Assembly: GCA_030044035.1 (NCBI GenBank)
Contig: JASHWN010000374.1
Location: 1 to 7,343, forward strand
Direction: 5' to 3'
Length of the DNA: 7,343 nucleotides
Origin: Xanthobacteraceae bacterium
GTDB taxonomy: Bacteria > Pseudomonadota > Alphaproteobacteria > Rhizobiales > Xanthobacteraceae
The notes beneath the pieces are model-generated. The model was not told where the DNA came from. It was given only the letters and a program-made list of their open reading frames with translations, and searched no databases. Position numbers and translations under genes: made by a program. Within the stretch, counting starts at the first letter, position 1. The number at the start of each line of letters is the position of its first letter. Positions 1 through 5,626 of this stretch are shown here, in pieces.

Positions 1-30
1 TCCGCTTCCCTTGTTTTTATTTGTTTCTTC

Positions 31-130
31 GTAGGGTGGGCAAAGCGAAGCGTGCCCACCGGTTTTAGACGAGATTGCTTGACGTGATTGCTTACGTGTG
101 CACGGCGCTTGGCGCCTTTGCCCACCCTAC
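31..130. repeat. REP-like inverted repeat, 15-bp perfect arms
   Basis: The 15-mer GTAGGGTGGGCAAAG at 31-45 recurs as its exact reverse complement at 116-130. The left half also forms its own hairpin: GGTGGGCA (35-42) pairs with TGCCCACC (53-60) around a 10-nt loop. The GTGGGC...GCCCAC core with AAGCGAAGCG in the loop is a very common interspersed repeat in Bradyrhizobium-like genomes (from memory, not checked). Between the arms, GATTGCTT occurs twice at a 13-bp step (73-80 and 86-93). It is probably a bounded non-autonomous palindromic element. Confidence 0.6.
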
Positions 131-285
131 AGTGCGCCGAGCTTGATCGAGCCGAAGCCGGTCCTACCGCCCGGTGTTAAAAAACTTCGGCGTGACGCGA
201 TCAAAAACGCTCGGCGTCTTTGTTTCCGTGCCGTGCCGCAAACCTCGGGTGCAAAAAACCGCATCGCGAGAACGAACCTCTGCGT

Positions 286-434
286 CGTCATTGCCGGGCG
301 TGGGGTCCCGCCGCACTTGCGCCGGGGTGCCCCTGATCCGGCAATCCATGCAGAGGTGCCGCTTCTGAGATTAGCCGTCGTGCTTTGCTTTCGTCTCATC
401 GGCATGGACCGCCGGGTCAAGCCCGGTGGTGACG
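286..434. repeat. Nested palindromic repeat, degenerate copy
   Basis: The outer arms CGTCA (286-290) and TGACG (430-434) enclose two inner hairpins. The left one pairs TGCCGG (292-297) with CCGGCA (338-343). The right one pairs ACCGCCGGG (408-416) with CCCGGTGGT (422-430) around TCAAG, with one G-T wobble. CATG at 347-350 and 403-406 marks the inner ends of the two halves. The same architecture recurs at 3051-3172 with better preserved arms. This is the 'rhizobial' intergenic repeat type whose translation gives the tell-tale string AGLDPAIHA. This copy is expanded by about 50 nt between its halves. Confidence 0.55.
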
Positions 435-497
435 AGGTGTAGATGGTCGACGCTTCACTTGAGATGAAAATATTTTGTCAACGCCCGCGCCCCCTCC

Positions 498-568
498 ACC
501 ATCCTCCGCTGGCTTCGCCAGCTACGGATGGTCCCCCTCCCCCGCTCCGCTTCGCTCCGCGGGAGAGG
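498..568. repeat. Double hairpin downstream of monooxygenase gene; possible terminator
   Basis: Two hairpins lie next to each other, 10 nt past the stop of the minus-strand monooxygenase gene. ACCATCC..GCTGGC (498-513) pairs with GCCAGC..GGATGGT (517-532) over a 3-nt loop with a 3x3 internal mismatch. CCTCCCCCGC (536-545) pairs loosely with GCGGGAGAGG (559-568). In the minus-strand transcript they come directly after the coding region and could end transcription or protect the 3' end. There is no U-run after either stem, so a classic intrinsic terminator is not shown. The 'CTCCGCTTCGCTCCGCGGGAG' composition is typical of a widespread rhizobial repeat. Confidence 0.5.
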
Positions 569-577
569 ATAAGAAAA

Positions 578-1741
578 CTATTCCGCGGCCTGCTTGGGCG
601 CGCGCTGCGGGACGCGGTCGCGGAAGTGCGGGATGATCTCTTCGGCGATCGCCGTCATGTTGGCGCGCGCCATTTCGTTGGGCAGCGTGCCGAACTGGGT
701 CTTGGTCAGCGAGGTGGCAAAGCCGGCGAGATCCTGGTATTCGGCGAGCTTCTGCCGCACCGTCTCCGGGCCGCCGATAATGACGACGCCGGCGGCGATC
801 AGCTCCTCGATCGACTGCGTCTTGCCGGTGACCTTCACGGCGCGCACGCGCTTCATCGAGGCGACGTCGGTGTAGCCCGGCGGCAGCAGCATCTCGGTCG
901 GCATTTTCAGAAAATAATTGACCAGCGCCTCGAGATGCGGCCGCGCCTCGCGCAGCGCCTTGTTGTCGGTCTCGCCGACATAGATCGTGTTCGACCAGGC
1001 GAGCTGGTCGGGCGCCGCCTCGTAGCCGGCCTTTGCGGCCTCGTCGCGGTAGAGCTGAAAGAACCGCGCCACCGCGGCGATCGGCGACAGCGTCTGGCAA
1101 TAGGTGTAGCGCATGCGCGCCGCCCAGCGGATGGTCGAGCCCGAGCCCTGCGACGGAATCCAGATCGGCGGATGCGGGTTTTGATACGGCCGCGGCCACG
1201 GATTGACGTAGCGGAACTGATAGTGCTTGCCCGCATAGGCGAACGGGCCAGGCTCGGTCCAGGCGCGCACGATCAGATCATGCGCCTCGGCGAAGCGCTC
1301 CTGCGAGGCCGCCGGATTGACGCCCGACGAATGATACTCGGCGCCGATGCCGCGCACGAAGCCGGCGATCAGCCGGCCGCGCGTCAGATTGTCGAGCATG
1401 GCGTATTCTTCGGCGATGTTGAGCGGATTGTTGGTCAGCGGCAGGGCGCGGCCGAGGATCGCGATCTTGGCGCGCTTGACGCTGCGCGCCAGCGCGCCGG
1501 CGATCACGCCCGGGATCGGCATCAGGCCGTAGGCGGTCTGATGATGCTCGTTGAGGCAGACGCCGTCGAAGCCGAGCTGGTCGGCGAACTCCATCTGGTC
1601 GAGGTAGTCGTCATAGAGCTCGGCGCCCTTTTCCGGATCGTAATGGCTGTTGGGGTAAGTGACCCAGGCCGTGCCGTGGCGGCCGATCTCGTCGAGATCG
1701 GCGTGCGCATACGGCATCAGATGGAAATTGAAAAATTTCAT
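578..1741 (-). CDS. LLM-class flavin-dependent monooxygenase (luciferase-like)
   Basis: A 387-residue protein of the bacterial luciferase-like monooxygenase family. It is a TIM barrel that uses reduced flavin (FMNH2, supplied by a separate reductase) and O2 to oxidise an organic substrate in the cytosol. The signature is clear: FADQLGFDGVCLNEHH (52-67), with the EHH histidines at the position of the luciferase active-site histidine; LPLTNNPLNIAEEYAMLDNL (100-119); RGRLIAGFVRGIGAEY (121-136), the flavin-binding loop; and NPHPPIWIPSQGS in the middle, typical of the family. Length is normal. The ATG start is preceded by GAGGA at 7-nt spacing. That site overlaps the stop codon of the upstream hydrolase (gap 9 nt), so the two genes are one operon and probably translationally coupled. 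No flavin reductase gene is in the window. The substrate cannot be read from the sequence; an aldehyde, ketone or aromatic compound is possible. Confidence 0.9.
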   Translation of the reverse strand: MKFFNFHLMPYAHADLDEIGRHGTAWVTYPNSHYDPEKGAELYDDYLDQMEFADQLGFDGVCLNEHHQTAYGLMPIPGVIAGALARSVKRAKIAILGRALPLTNNPLNIAEEYAMLDNLTRGRLIAGFVRGIGAEYHSSGVNPAASQERFAEAHDLIVRAWTEPGPFAYAGKHYQFRYVNPWPRPYQNPHPPIWIPSQGSGSTIRWAARMRYTYCQTLSPIAAVARFFQLYRDEAAKAGYEAAPDQLAWSNTIYVGETDNKALREARPHLEALVNYFLKMPTEMLLPPGYTDVASMKRVRAVKVTGKTQSIEELIAAGVVIIGGPETVRQKLAEYQDLAGFATSLTKTQFGTLPNEMARANMTAIAEEIIPHFRDRVPQRAPKQAAE

Positions 1742-1743
1742 CA

Positions 1744-1753
1744 GATGTCCTCA
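1744..1753 (-). promoter_or_regulatory. Ribosome binding site overlapping hydrolase stop
   Basis: Read on the minus strand, the junction is TGAGGACATCTGATG. The TGA stop of the alpha/beta hydrolase supplies the first bases of the GAGGA Shine-Dalgarno sequence of the monooxygenase, whose ATG follows 7 nt later. Ribosomes ending the hydrolase would sit on the next start site, which indicates translational coupling. Confidence 0.7.
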
Positions 1754-2542
1754 TGCCGCCTTTTGCCGGGCGGTCAAAAAACTTTCCAGCGCGGCGACGA
1801 ACTCGTCGGGCTTTTCGATCTGCGGAACATGGCCGCATTTCGGAATCACCACGAGCTTGGCGCCGGGTATAGCCTTGGCGAAACTTTGGGCATGCTGCAG
1901 CGGGAACAGCCGGTCGTGATCGCCCCAGATGACGAGCGTCGGCACGTCGATGCGGTGCAGCCATTTGCCGAGATGCGGATCGTGGCTGCGCGGTTGCCAG
2001 GAGAGCTTGGCGACTGTGGCCTGGTTCTTCAGCGCCGTCTCCTCGAGCTTGGGATCGAGCACGCGGGCAATCATCGCGTCGGCGCGTTTGGGATCGTAGA
2101 AGAACGAGCGCAGCCGCGCTTCGTCGGTGACGAGAAACGGATCGAGCTGCGCGGCGCCGTCGACAAAAAGGCCGGCCGCGTCGCAGAGCGTCAGCGAAGC
2201 GAGCCGCTGCGTCGAGCGCACGGCGATTTCCGCGGCGATAAAACCGCCGAGCGAATTGCCGGCCAGGTTGATGCGGTCGAGTTGCAGCGCGGCGAACAGG
2301 TCGAGATAGAAGTAGGCGAGGTCGTGGATGTTATCGAGCCAGTCCGGCGTGTCGGATTCGCCGAAGCCGGGATGCTCCGGCGCGATCACGTCGTATTTCG
2401 CCGCAAGCTGCTGCAGGAACGGCAGCCACGCGGCGCCGCTGGCACCATGCAGATAAATGAGCGGATCGCCTGCGCCGCCGCGCATCAGCCGGATGCGGCA
2501 GTCGCTTACCGCAACCACCGACGTCGAAAACTCCGCCGCCAT
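1751..2542 (-). CDS. Alpha/beta hydrolase
   Basis: A 263-residue, single-domain alpha/beta-hydrolase-fold enzyme without signal peptide or membrane segment, so probably cytosolic. The oxyanion-hole motif is HGASG (32-36). The nucleophile elbow is GNSLGG (95-100) with Ser97. The acid is in WGDHDRLFP (206-214), probably Asp210. The catalytic histidine is His238 in CGHVPQIEKP. HPGFGESD (57-64) is also typical. The closest look is to meta-cleavage-product (C-C bond) hydrolases and related esterases, though this family is too broad to name the substrate. It is first in an operon with the downstream luciferase-like monooxygenase; such a pair could act in sequence, oxygenation then hydrolysis (inference). 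The ATG start is chosen because the family's first strand begins soon after it. The only Shine-Dalgarno-like run (AGGG) is just one base from the ATG, and both lie inside a hairpin (2540-2571). Confidence 0.88.
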   Translation of the reverse strand: MAAEFSTSVVAVSDCRIRLMRGGAGDPLIYLHGASGAAWLPFLQQLAAKYDVIAPEHPGFGESDTPDWLDNIHDLAYFYLDLFAALQLDRINLAGNSLGGFIAAEIAVRSTQRLASLTLCDAAGLFVDGAAQLDPFLVTDEARLRSFFYDPKRADAMIARVLDPKLEETALKNQATVAKLSWQPRSHDPHLGKWLHRIDVPTLVIWGDHDRLFPLQHAQSFAKAIPGAKLVVIPKCGHVPQIEKPDEFVAALESFLTARQKAA

Positions 2543-2571
2543 GCCCTAAGCTTGGTGGTTCCAAGGGCATG
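2540..2571 (-). promoter_or_regulatory. Hairpin sequestering the hydrolase start codon
   Basis: In the minus-strand transcript, CATGCCC (2571-2565) pairs perfectly with GGGCATG (2546-2540), whose last three bases are the hydrolase ATG. The stem continues as TTGG/CCAA (2564-2561 with 2555-2552) across a 5-nt bulge, closing on a 5-nt loop (AACCA). The start codon and the only Shine-Dalgarno-like AGGG are both inside the stem. It could control translation, or the DNA dyad could be an operator. The pairing is seen; the function is inferred. Confidence 0.4.
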
Positions 2572-2607
2572 CGTCAAGGACCGGCCGACGAGCCTCGTCG
2601 GACGTTT

Positions 2608-2763
2608 CCCGGGCGCGGCGCAGCACGAAGCGGAGCGAAGTGGTGCGCTGCAGACCCGGGACCGTTACAAACGCCGAGTCTATGAAGGTCCCGGATCAGC
2701 GGTGCACCGCCACAGCGCGTCGAAGATGCGCGTAAACGCGCTTTTGCTGCACCGCATCCGGGA
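2608..2763. repeat. Pair of CCCGGG / TCCCGGAT palindromic elements
   Basis: The first element has CCCGGGCGCGGCGCAGCAC (2608-2626) facing GTGCGCTGCAGACCCGGG (2643-2660), an imperfect palindrome with AAGCGGAGCGAAG in its loop. The second pairs TCCCGGATCAGCGGTGCA (2689-2706) with TGCACCGCATCCGGGA (2748-2763), perfect apart from a 2-nt bulge. Inside it is a further perfect dyad, GCGCGT-AA-ACGCGC (2728-2741). Both resemble a widespread Bradyrhizobium-type interspersed palindrome (from memory). The two share the CCCGGG/TGC.GC theme and are probably two copies or two halves of one element. Confidence 0.55.
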
Positions 2764-3003
2764 AACAACACCTGAAAAATCCCCAAAGTTATCCCCAGCA
2801 CACGCGTTTCGCGCTTCAACGCACGGTTTTTCTTGCGGGCCGCACGGCGTGCGCTATCATGACTTTCAGATCGCTTGCGTTTGGCTCTGCCGAAAGCGAG
2901 AGATCGCCAAGGTCAGGTTCGGCCGCGGTGCCGAGGCCGCTACCGGCATCGTGCCGCAGGTGGACTTGATCCTGGTTCCCAGCCGCGGTAGCAGCGCTGA
3001 GAA

Positions 3004-3039
3004 CGTGACGGGCGGGCTTGCGCAAGCTCGCCCGTCATG
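3004..3039. repeat. Long GC-rich hairpin
   Basis: TGACGGGCGGGCTTGC (3006-3021) faces GCAAGCTCGCCCGTCA (3022-3037) with one mismatch (a G-T wobble in RNA), and two more positions can pair beyond (3004-3005 with 3038-3039). This gives a stem of about 14 pairs after allowing a 4-nt loop. No T-run follows on either strand, so a terminator is not supported. It lies 11 bp before the nested palindrome at 3051 and may belong to the same composite element. Confidence 0.5.
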
Positions 3040-3050
3040 ATTCTGGGCAT

Positions 3051-3172
3051 CGTCATGCGCGGGCTCGACCAGGCTCGACCCGCGCATCCATGCTGAAGTG
3101 CCGGATTGCGTGCTCACGACAAGTGCACGCCCAACCGCAGCATGGATTGCCGGGTCAAGCCCGGCAATGACG
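3051..3172. repeat. Nested palindromic repeat, well preserved copy
   Basis: The outer arms pair: CGTCAT (3051-3056) with ATGACG (3167-3172), and ATCCATGCT (3086-3094) with AGCATGGAT (3139-3147). Each half has its own hairpin. The left is ATGCGCGGG (3055-3063) with CCCGCGCAT (3079-3087). The right is ATTGCCGGG (3146-3154) with CCCGGCAAT (3160-3168) around TCAAG. The unit can thus fold as one long arm or as two stems. The left loop has GGCTCGACC twice at a 10-bp step (3062-3070 and 3072-3080), a small tandem duplication. The same architecture is seen at 286-434. Confidence 0.65.
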
Positions 3173-3185
3173 AACGGGTGGTTGT

Positions 3186-3213
3186 TTGACATCGCCGCGC
3201 CGTCGCGCTTGAT
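3186..3213 (+). promoter_or_regulatory. Candidate promoter of the thioesterase gene
   Basis: A perfect -35 hexamer TTGACA lies at 3186-3191, followed after 16 bp by CTTGAT (3208-3213), a weak -10 match. It sits just after the nested palindrome and before the thioesterase Shine-Dalgarno sequence (3221-3226). The implied leader would be only about 14 nt, which is short, so this is a weak call based on the -35 box. Confidence 0.25.
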
Positions 3214-3233
3214 CGGTTGCGAGAGAGCGAACG

Positions 3234-3662
3234 ATGGCCGATTTCGTGCACCGCCGGCAATTCACCATCGAGTGGTCGCACTGCGACCCGGCCGGCATGG
3301 CGTTCAACAGCCGGTTCTTCGAATTTTTCGATTGGGGCACCTGGATGCTGTTCGAAGCCGCCCTCGGCGTGAAGCCGCCCGATCTCGCCGCCGCCTTCGG
3401 CATCGTCGGGCTGCCGCTGGTCGACGCCGGTGCGACCTTCATCGCGCCGGCGCGGTTCGGCGACGTCGTCGATCAGACCTCGCGGGTGAGCGACTTCCGC
3501 CGCTCGAGCTTCGACGTCGAGCATCGGCTCGTGGTCCGCGGCGAGCTTGCGGTCGAGGGCCGCGAGACGCGGGTATGGGCCGCGCGCGATCCGGCCGATC
3601 CGTCGCGCATGAAAGCGCAGCGCATTCCCGAAGACGTTATCGCCCGGTTTCGGCCGCAGTGA
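3234..3662 (+). CDS. Acyl-CoA thioesterase, 4-hydroxybenzoyl-CoA thioesterase type
   Basis: A 142-residue single hotdog-fold protein. It looks like the Pseudomonas-type 4-hydroxybenzoyl-CoA thioesterase, a tetrameric cytosolic enzyme that hydrolyses 4-hydroxybenzoyl-CoA to 4-hydroxybenzoate and CoA. The active-site motif is HCDPAGMAFNSRFFEFFD (16-33), with Asp18 at the position of the catalytic aspartate (Asp17 in the Pseudomonas enzyme). GIVGLPLVDAGATFIAPARF (57-76) and DFRRSSFDVEHRLV (87-100) follow in the usual order. Length is typical. The ATG start has GAGAGA (3221-3226) at 7-nt spacing. Substrate specificity is inferred; related thioesterases act on other aryl or short acyl-CoAs. The 4-hydroxybenzoyl-CoA reductase subunits 2 kb downstream support an aryl-CoA substrate. 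The last 26 bp overlap the end of the oppositely oriented carbamoyltransferase gene. Confidence 0.88.
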   Translation: MADFVHRRQFTIEWSHCDPAGMAFNSRFFEFFDWGTWMLFEAALGVKPPDLAAAFGIVGLPLVDAGATFIAPARFGDVVDQTSRVSDFRRSSFDVEHRLVVRGELAVEGRETRVWAARDPADPSRMKAQRIPEDVIARFRPQ

Positions 3663-5454
3663 GCGCCGCCGCTGCTGCCGGCGCGAACGCCGCGCGTTTT
3701 TCCTCGACGCCGGTTGCAGCATGAAATTCAGCCATCGCGCGCTTGGTCAGATAAACCGCCTGCCGCGTCACCACGAAATCGACGCGGCCGTCGATCAGCG
3801 CGCGCCGGCATTCTTCCGGGCGGTTGACGATCGGCTCTTCGTGCACATTGAAGCTGGTGTTGATCAGCACCGGAATGCCGGTGCGGTCGCGAAACCGCCG
3901 CAAGATCGCGGCGAACAGCGCATTGTCGGCGTCGCGAATGATCTGCGGCCGCGCCGTATCGTCGACGTGCACGACCGCCGGAATGCGCCCGCGCCATTCC
4001 GGCCGCACCGCGCAAGTGATTGTCATGAACCGCGCCGCGTAGCGGTTGACCGGCGTGATCTCGAAAACGCGCGCGGCGTCCTCTTCGAGCACATAGGGCG
4101 CGAACGGCATGAATTCGGAGCGGTCGAGCCGCTGGTTCAACCGGTCATTGATGGTCGGATCGGTCGGGCTCGCTATGATGCTGCGGGCGCCGAGCGCGCG
4201 CGGCCCGTGTTCCATGCGGCCGACGAACACCGCGCCGGCAGCGCCGTGCTCGACCAAGCGCGTTGCCAGCTCGACGGGATTGCCGGGCAGCCGCTGCACG
4301 TCCGGCGCATCGGCCAGCACGGCGTCGATGCGCGCGTCGAAATCCTGGCCGAAATAAACGTTGTCGAGACGCCGGCGCTGGCGCAGCCACGCATCAGTCC
4401 CATCGCGGTCGCGCAGGAAGCAGAGCGCCGCGCCGACCGCCAAGCCATCGTCGCCCATCGCCGGATAGATGAAAATTTCCTCGATCGGCAGCGTTTCGGC
4501 AAGGAGCCGATTGAGCCGCACATTGGCGAACAGTCCGCCGGCGACTGCCAGCCGCTTCGCCTTGGTGCGCGACAGCCAGTGACCGACGGCGCCAGAGATC
4601 AAATCCTCGACCAGCTGCTGGATCGAGGCGGCGATCGTCTCGCGGCTCGCGCCGCGGCAGATGGCGTGGAGGTGCTTTTCCATCACCCGCCAACTGGTGA
4701 AATCGCAGCCGATCAGGCCGTCGGCGCCGAGCCGGAAATGCCGGGCCATCGCGTCGCGCAGCTTTGGTTCGCCGCACGCCGACAGCCCGGTGAGCTTGCC
4801 CTCGTGACGCCACATGCGAAAACCGGCCGCAGTGGTGGCGTGACCGTAGGCCGTGGCCAGGCTGTTCCTCGGCGCACGCTTAACTTTCAGCCATTCGTCG
4901 CCGCCGAACAAGCATTTGAGCTCGCCGCCCTGCAGGCTGCGCACGCTGTAGCTGACATTGTCGCCGACGCCGTCGGCCGTATAGATCAGCGCATCGTCCC
5001 AATCGGTGAAGAACAAGGCGGCGAGCGCGTGGGCTTCGTGATGGTTGACGAAGTGCATCACGACGTCGTCGCGGAAGCCGTTCTCGGCGAGAAAGCGGTC
5101 GGCGCGGAACAGCCGCCGCTCGTCGCGGCCGCTGCGGATCATGGCGTGCGACAGATCGCGGTTGCGCCGCTCGCGGCCGATGTGCTTGCGCACCGTGTAA
5201 TAAAGATCGTGCGGCAGCGAGAATGAGAAATAATGCAGCGGAAACACGCCGCGAATAGCTGCGATGACGTCGACCTCGTTGCGCGCCCAGCCGGCGATGC
5301 GCAAGACCTCGTCGATGGCGAGCCAGGGCACGTCGTCGCCCCAGCCCTTTTCGCGGCGCAGCCGCTCTTCCTGGACGGCGGCAACGAGCCGGTAATCTTC
5401 GAACGCCGCAGCCGAGGCGTCGTGAAGACCCGACTGGAATGATAAAATTTTCAC
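3637..5454 (-). CDS. O-carbamoyltransferase, NodU/TobZ/CmcH family
   Basis: A 605-residue two-domain carbamoyltransferase. The family uses ATP and carbamoyl phosphate to make carbamoyl-adenylate in a Kae1-like N-terminal domain, then a second site transfers the carbamoyl group to a hydroxyl of a small molecule. Visible motifs are LHDASAA (10-16), HHEAHA (138-143), YTADGVGD (158-165), LAVAGGLFANVRLN (302-315), MGDDGLAVGAAL (333-344), RMEHGPRALGARSI (413-426) and NTSFNVHEEPIV (532-543). By spacing, His138, His142, Asp161 and Asp335 match the metal ligands described for TobZ. All core motifs are present, so it should be active. The start is GTG, which puts the first strand (KILSFQSGLHDASAA) at the N terminus; AGG lies 4 nt upstream and GAGGG 10 nt upstream. 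The last 30 residues are Ala-rich and overlap the thioesterase gene tail to tail. The acceptor is unknown; no nod or antibiotic genes are in the window. Confidence 0.92.
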   Translation of the reverse strand: MKILSFQSGLHDASAAAFEDYRLVAAVQEERLRREKGWGDDVPWLAIDEVLRIAGWARNEVDVIAAIRGVFPLHYFSFSLPHDLYYTVRKHIGRERRNRDLSHAMIRSGRDERRLFRADRFLAENGFRDDVVMHFVNHHEAHALAALFFTDWDDALIYTADGVGDNVSYSVRSLQGGELKCLFGGDEWLKVKRAPRNSLATAYGHATTAAGFRMWRHEGKLTGLSACGEPKLRDAMARHFRLGADGLIGCDFTSWRVMEKHLHAICRGASRETIAASIQQLVEDLISGAVGHWLSRTKAKRLAVAGGLFANVRLNRLLAETLPIEEIFIYPAMGDDGLAVGAALCFLRDRDGTDAWLRQRRRLDNVYFGQDFDARIDAVLADAPDVQRLPGNPVELATRLVEHGAAGAVFVGRMEHGPRALGARSIIASPTDPTINDRLNQRLDRSEFMPFAPYVLEEDAARVFEITPVNRYAARFMTITCAVRPEWRGRIPAVVHVDDTARPQIIRDADNALFAAILRRFRDRTGIPVLINTSFNVHEEPIVNRPEECRRALIDGRVDFVVTRQAVYLTKRAMAEFHAATGVEEKRAAFAPAAAAALTAAETGR

Positions 5455-5626
5455 GGAACCTGCACCCTCACACCGGCCCGCATTATGGAAGGCGCCGCAG
5501 CCATCGTCGAGAGGGCCTGACCAGTTCCGTCAGCGCTGGTTTAACGGTTCGGTCCGCGCTCGTGATTTGAAGTGGACCGCGGATGCTGGTATGGAACCGC
5601 ATAAACAGAAACGCGATTTTTGCCGC
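5455..5626. promoter_or_regulatory. Divergent promoter region with a CGGTCC/GGACCG dyad
   Basis: This short gap must hold the start signals of both the carbamoyltransferase (minus) and the reductase operon (plus). No strong sigma-70 boxes are visible. CGGTCC (5550-5555) and GGACCG (5574-5579) form an inverted repeat with an 18-bp spacer, which could be a regulator site but could also be chance in GC-rich DNA. An in-frame TTG at 5567 and ATG at 5591 would extend the reductase small subunit into this region; neither has a convincing Shine-Dalgarno sequence. Confidence 0.35.

Larger units (their letters stand above)
1..577. other. Gene-free, repeat-rich region
   Basis: No credible gene is visible in this stretch. 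Short open frames are present, but their translations run through palindromic repeats and show no protein family signature. It holds a T-rich start (about 10-30), a long inverted repeat (31-130), a nested palindrome of the 'CGTCATTGCCGGG' type (286-434) and a double hairpin just after the monooxygenase stop (498-568). Between 131 and 285 I recognise nothing. A gene that ended before the window, or its terminator, could lie just left of position 1. Confidence 0.7.
2543..3233. other. Divergent intergenic region packed with palindromes
   Basis: This 691-base gap separates the minus-strand hydrolase from the plus-strand thioesterase. Frames crossing it lack family motifs and their translations read through repeats. 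It holds a start-codon hairpin (2540-2571), two palindromic elements (2608-2763), an A/T-richer stretch (about 2765-2800), a long hairpin (3004-3039) and a nested palindrome (3051-3172). About 2860-3000 has no repeat I recognise; it might be a worn gene remnant, but I cannot identify one. Promoters for both flanking genes must lie here. Confidence 0.7.

Noticed and set aside
98..442. A 114-codon plus-strand frame in the left intergenic region
   Set aside because: It runs from the inverted repeat through the degenerate nested palindrome, has no good ribosome binding site and no known domain.
453..481. Minus-strand TTGACA (481-476) as a promoter
   Set aside because: No acceptable -10 box at 16-18 bp and no gene downstream on that strand within the window.
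2789..2797. TTATCCCCA, one mismatch from a DnaA box, in an A/T-richer stretch
   Set aside because: A single imperfect box with no cluster, no AT-rich unwinding region of real length and no replication gene nearby is not evidence for an origin.
3004..3039. The strong GC-rich hairpin as an intrinsic terminator
   Set aside because: No T-run follows on either strand and no gene ends near it; the flanking genes both start, not end, at this gap.
443..3040. An 865-codon open frame on the plus strand, antisense to the monooxygenase and hydrolase
   Set aside because: It is long only because high-GC genes on the other strand leave few stops in this frame. The translation is Arg/Ala/Gly/His-rich without any domain, and it runs through intergenic repeats. 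The minus-strand genes have full family motifs.
2866..3192. A 108-codon minus-strand frame starting with a VIAGLDPAIHA string
   Set aside because: That string is the translation of the nested palindromic repeat and is found in many spurious annotations; the rest shows no family features.
3721..5226. A 501-codon plus-strand frame antisense to the carbamoyltransferase
   Set aside because: Same high-GC mirror effect; no recognisable motif, while the minus strand encodes every carbamoyltransferase signature over the same bases.
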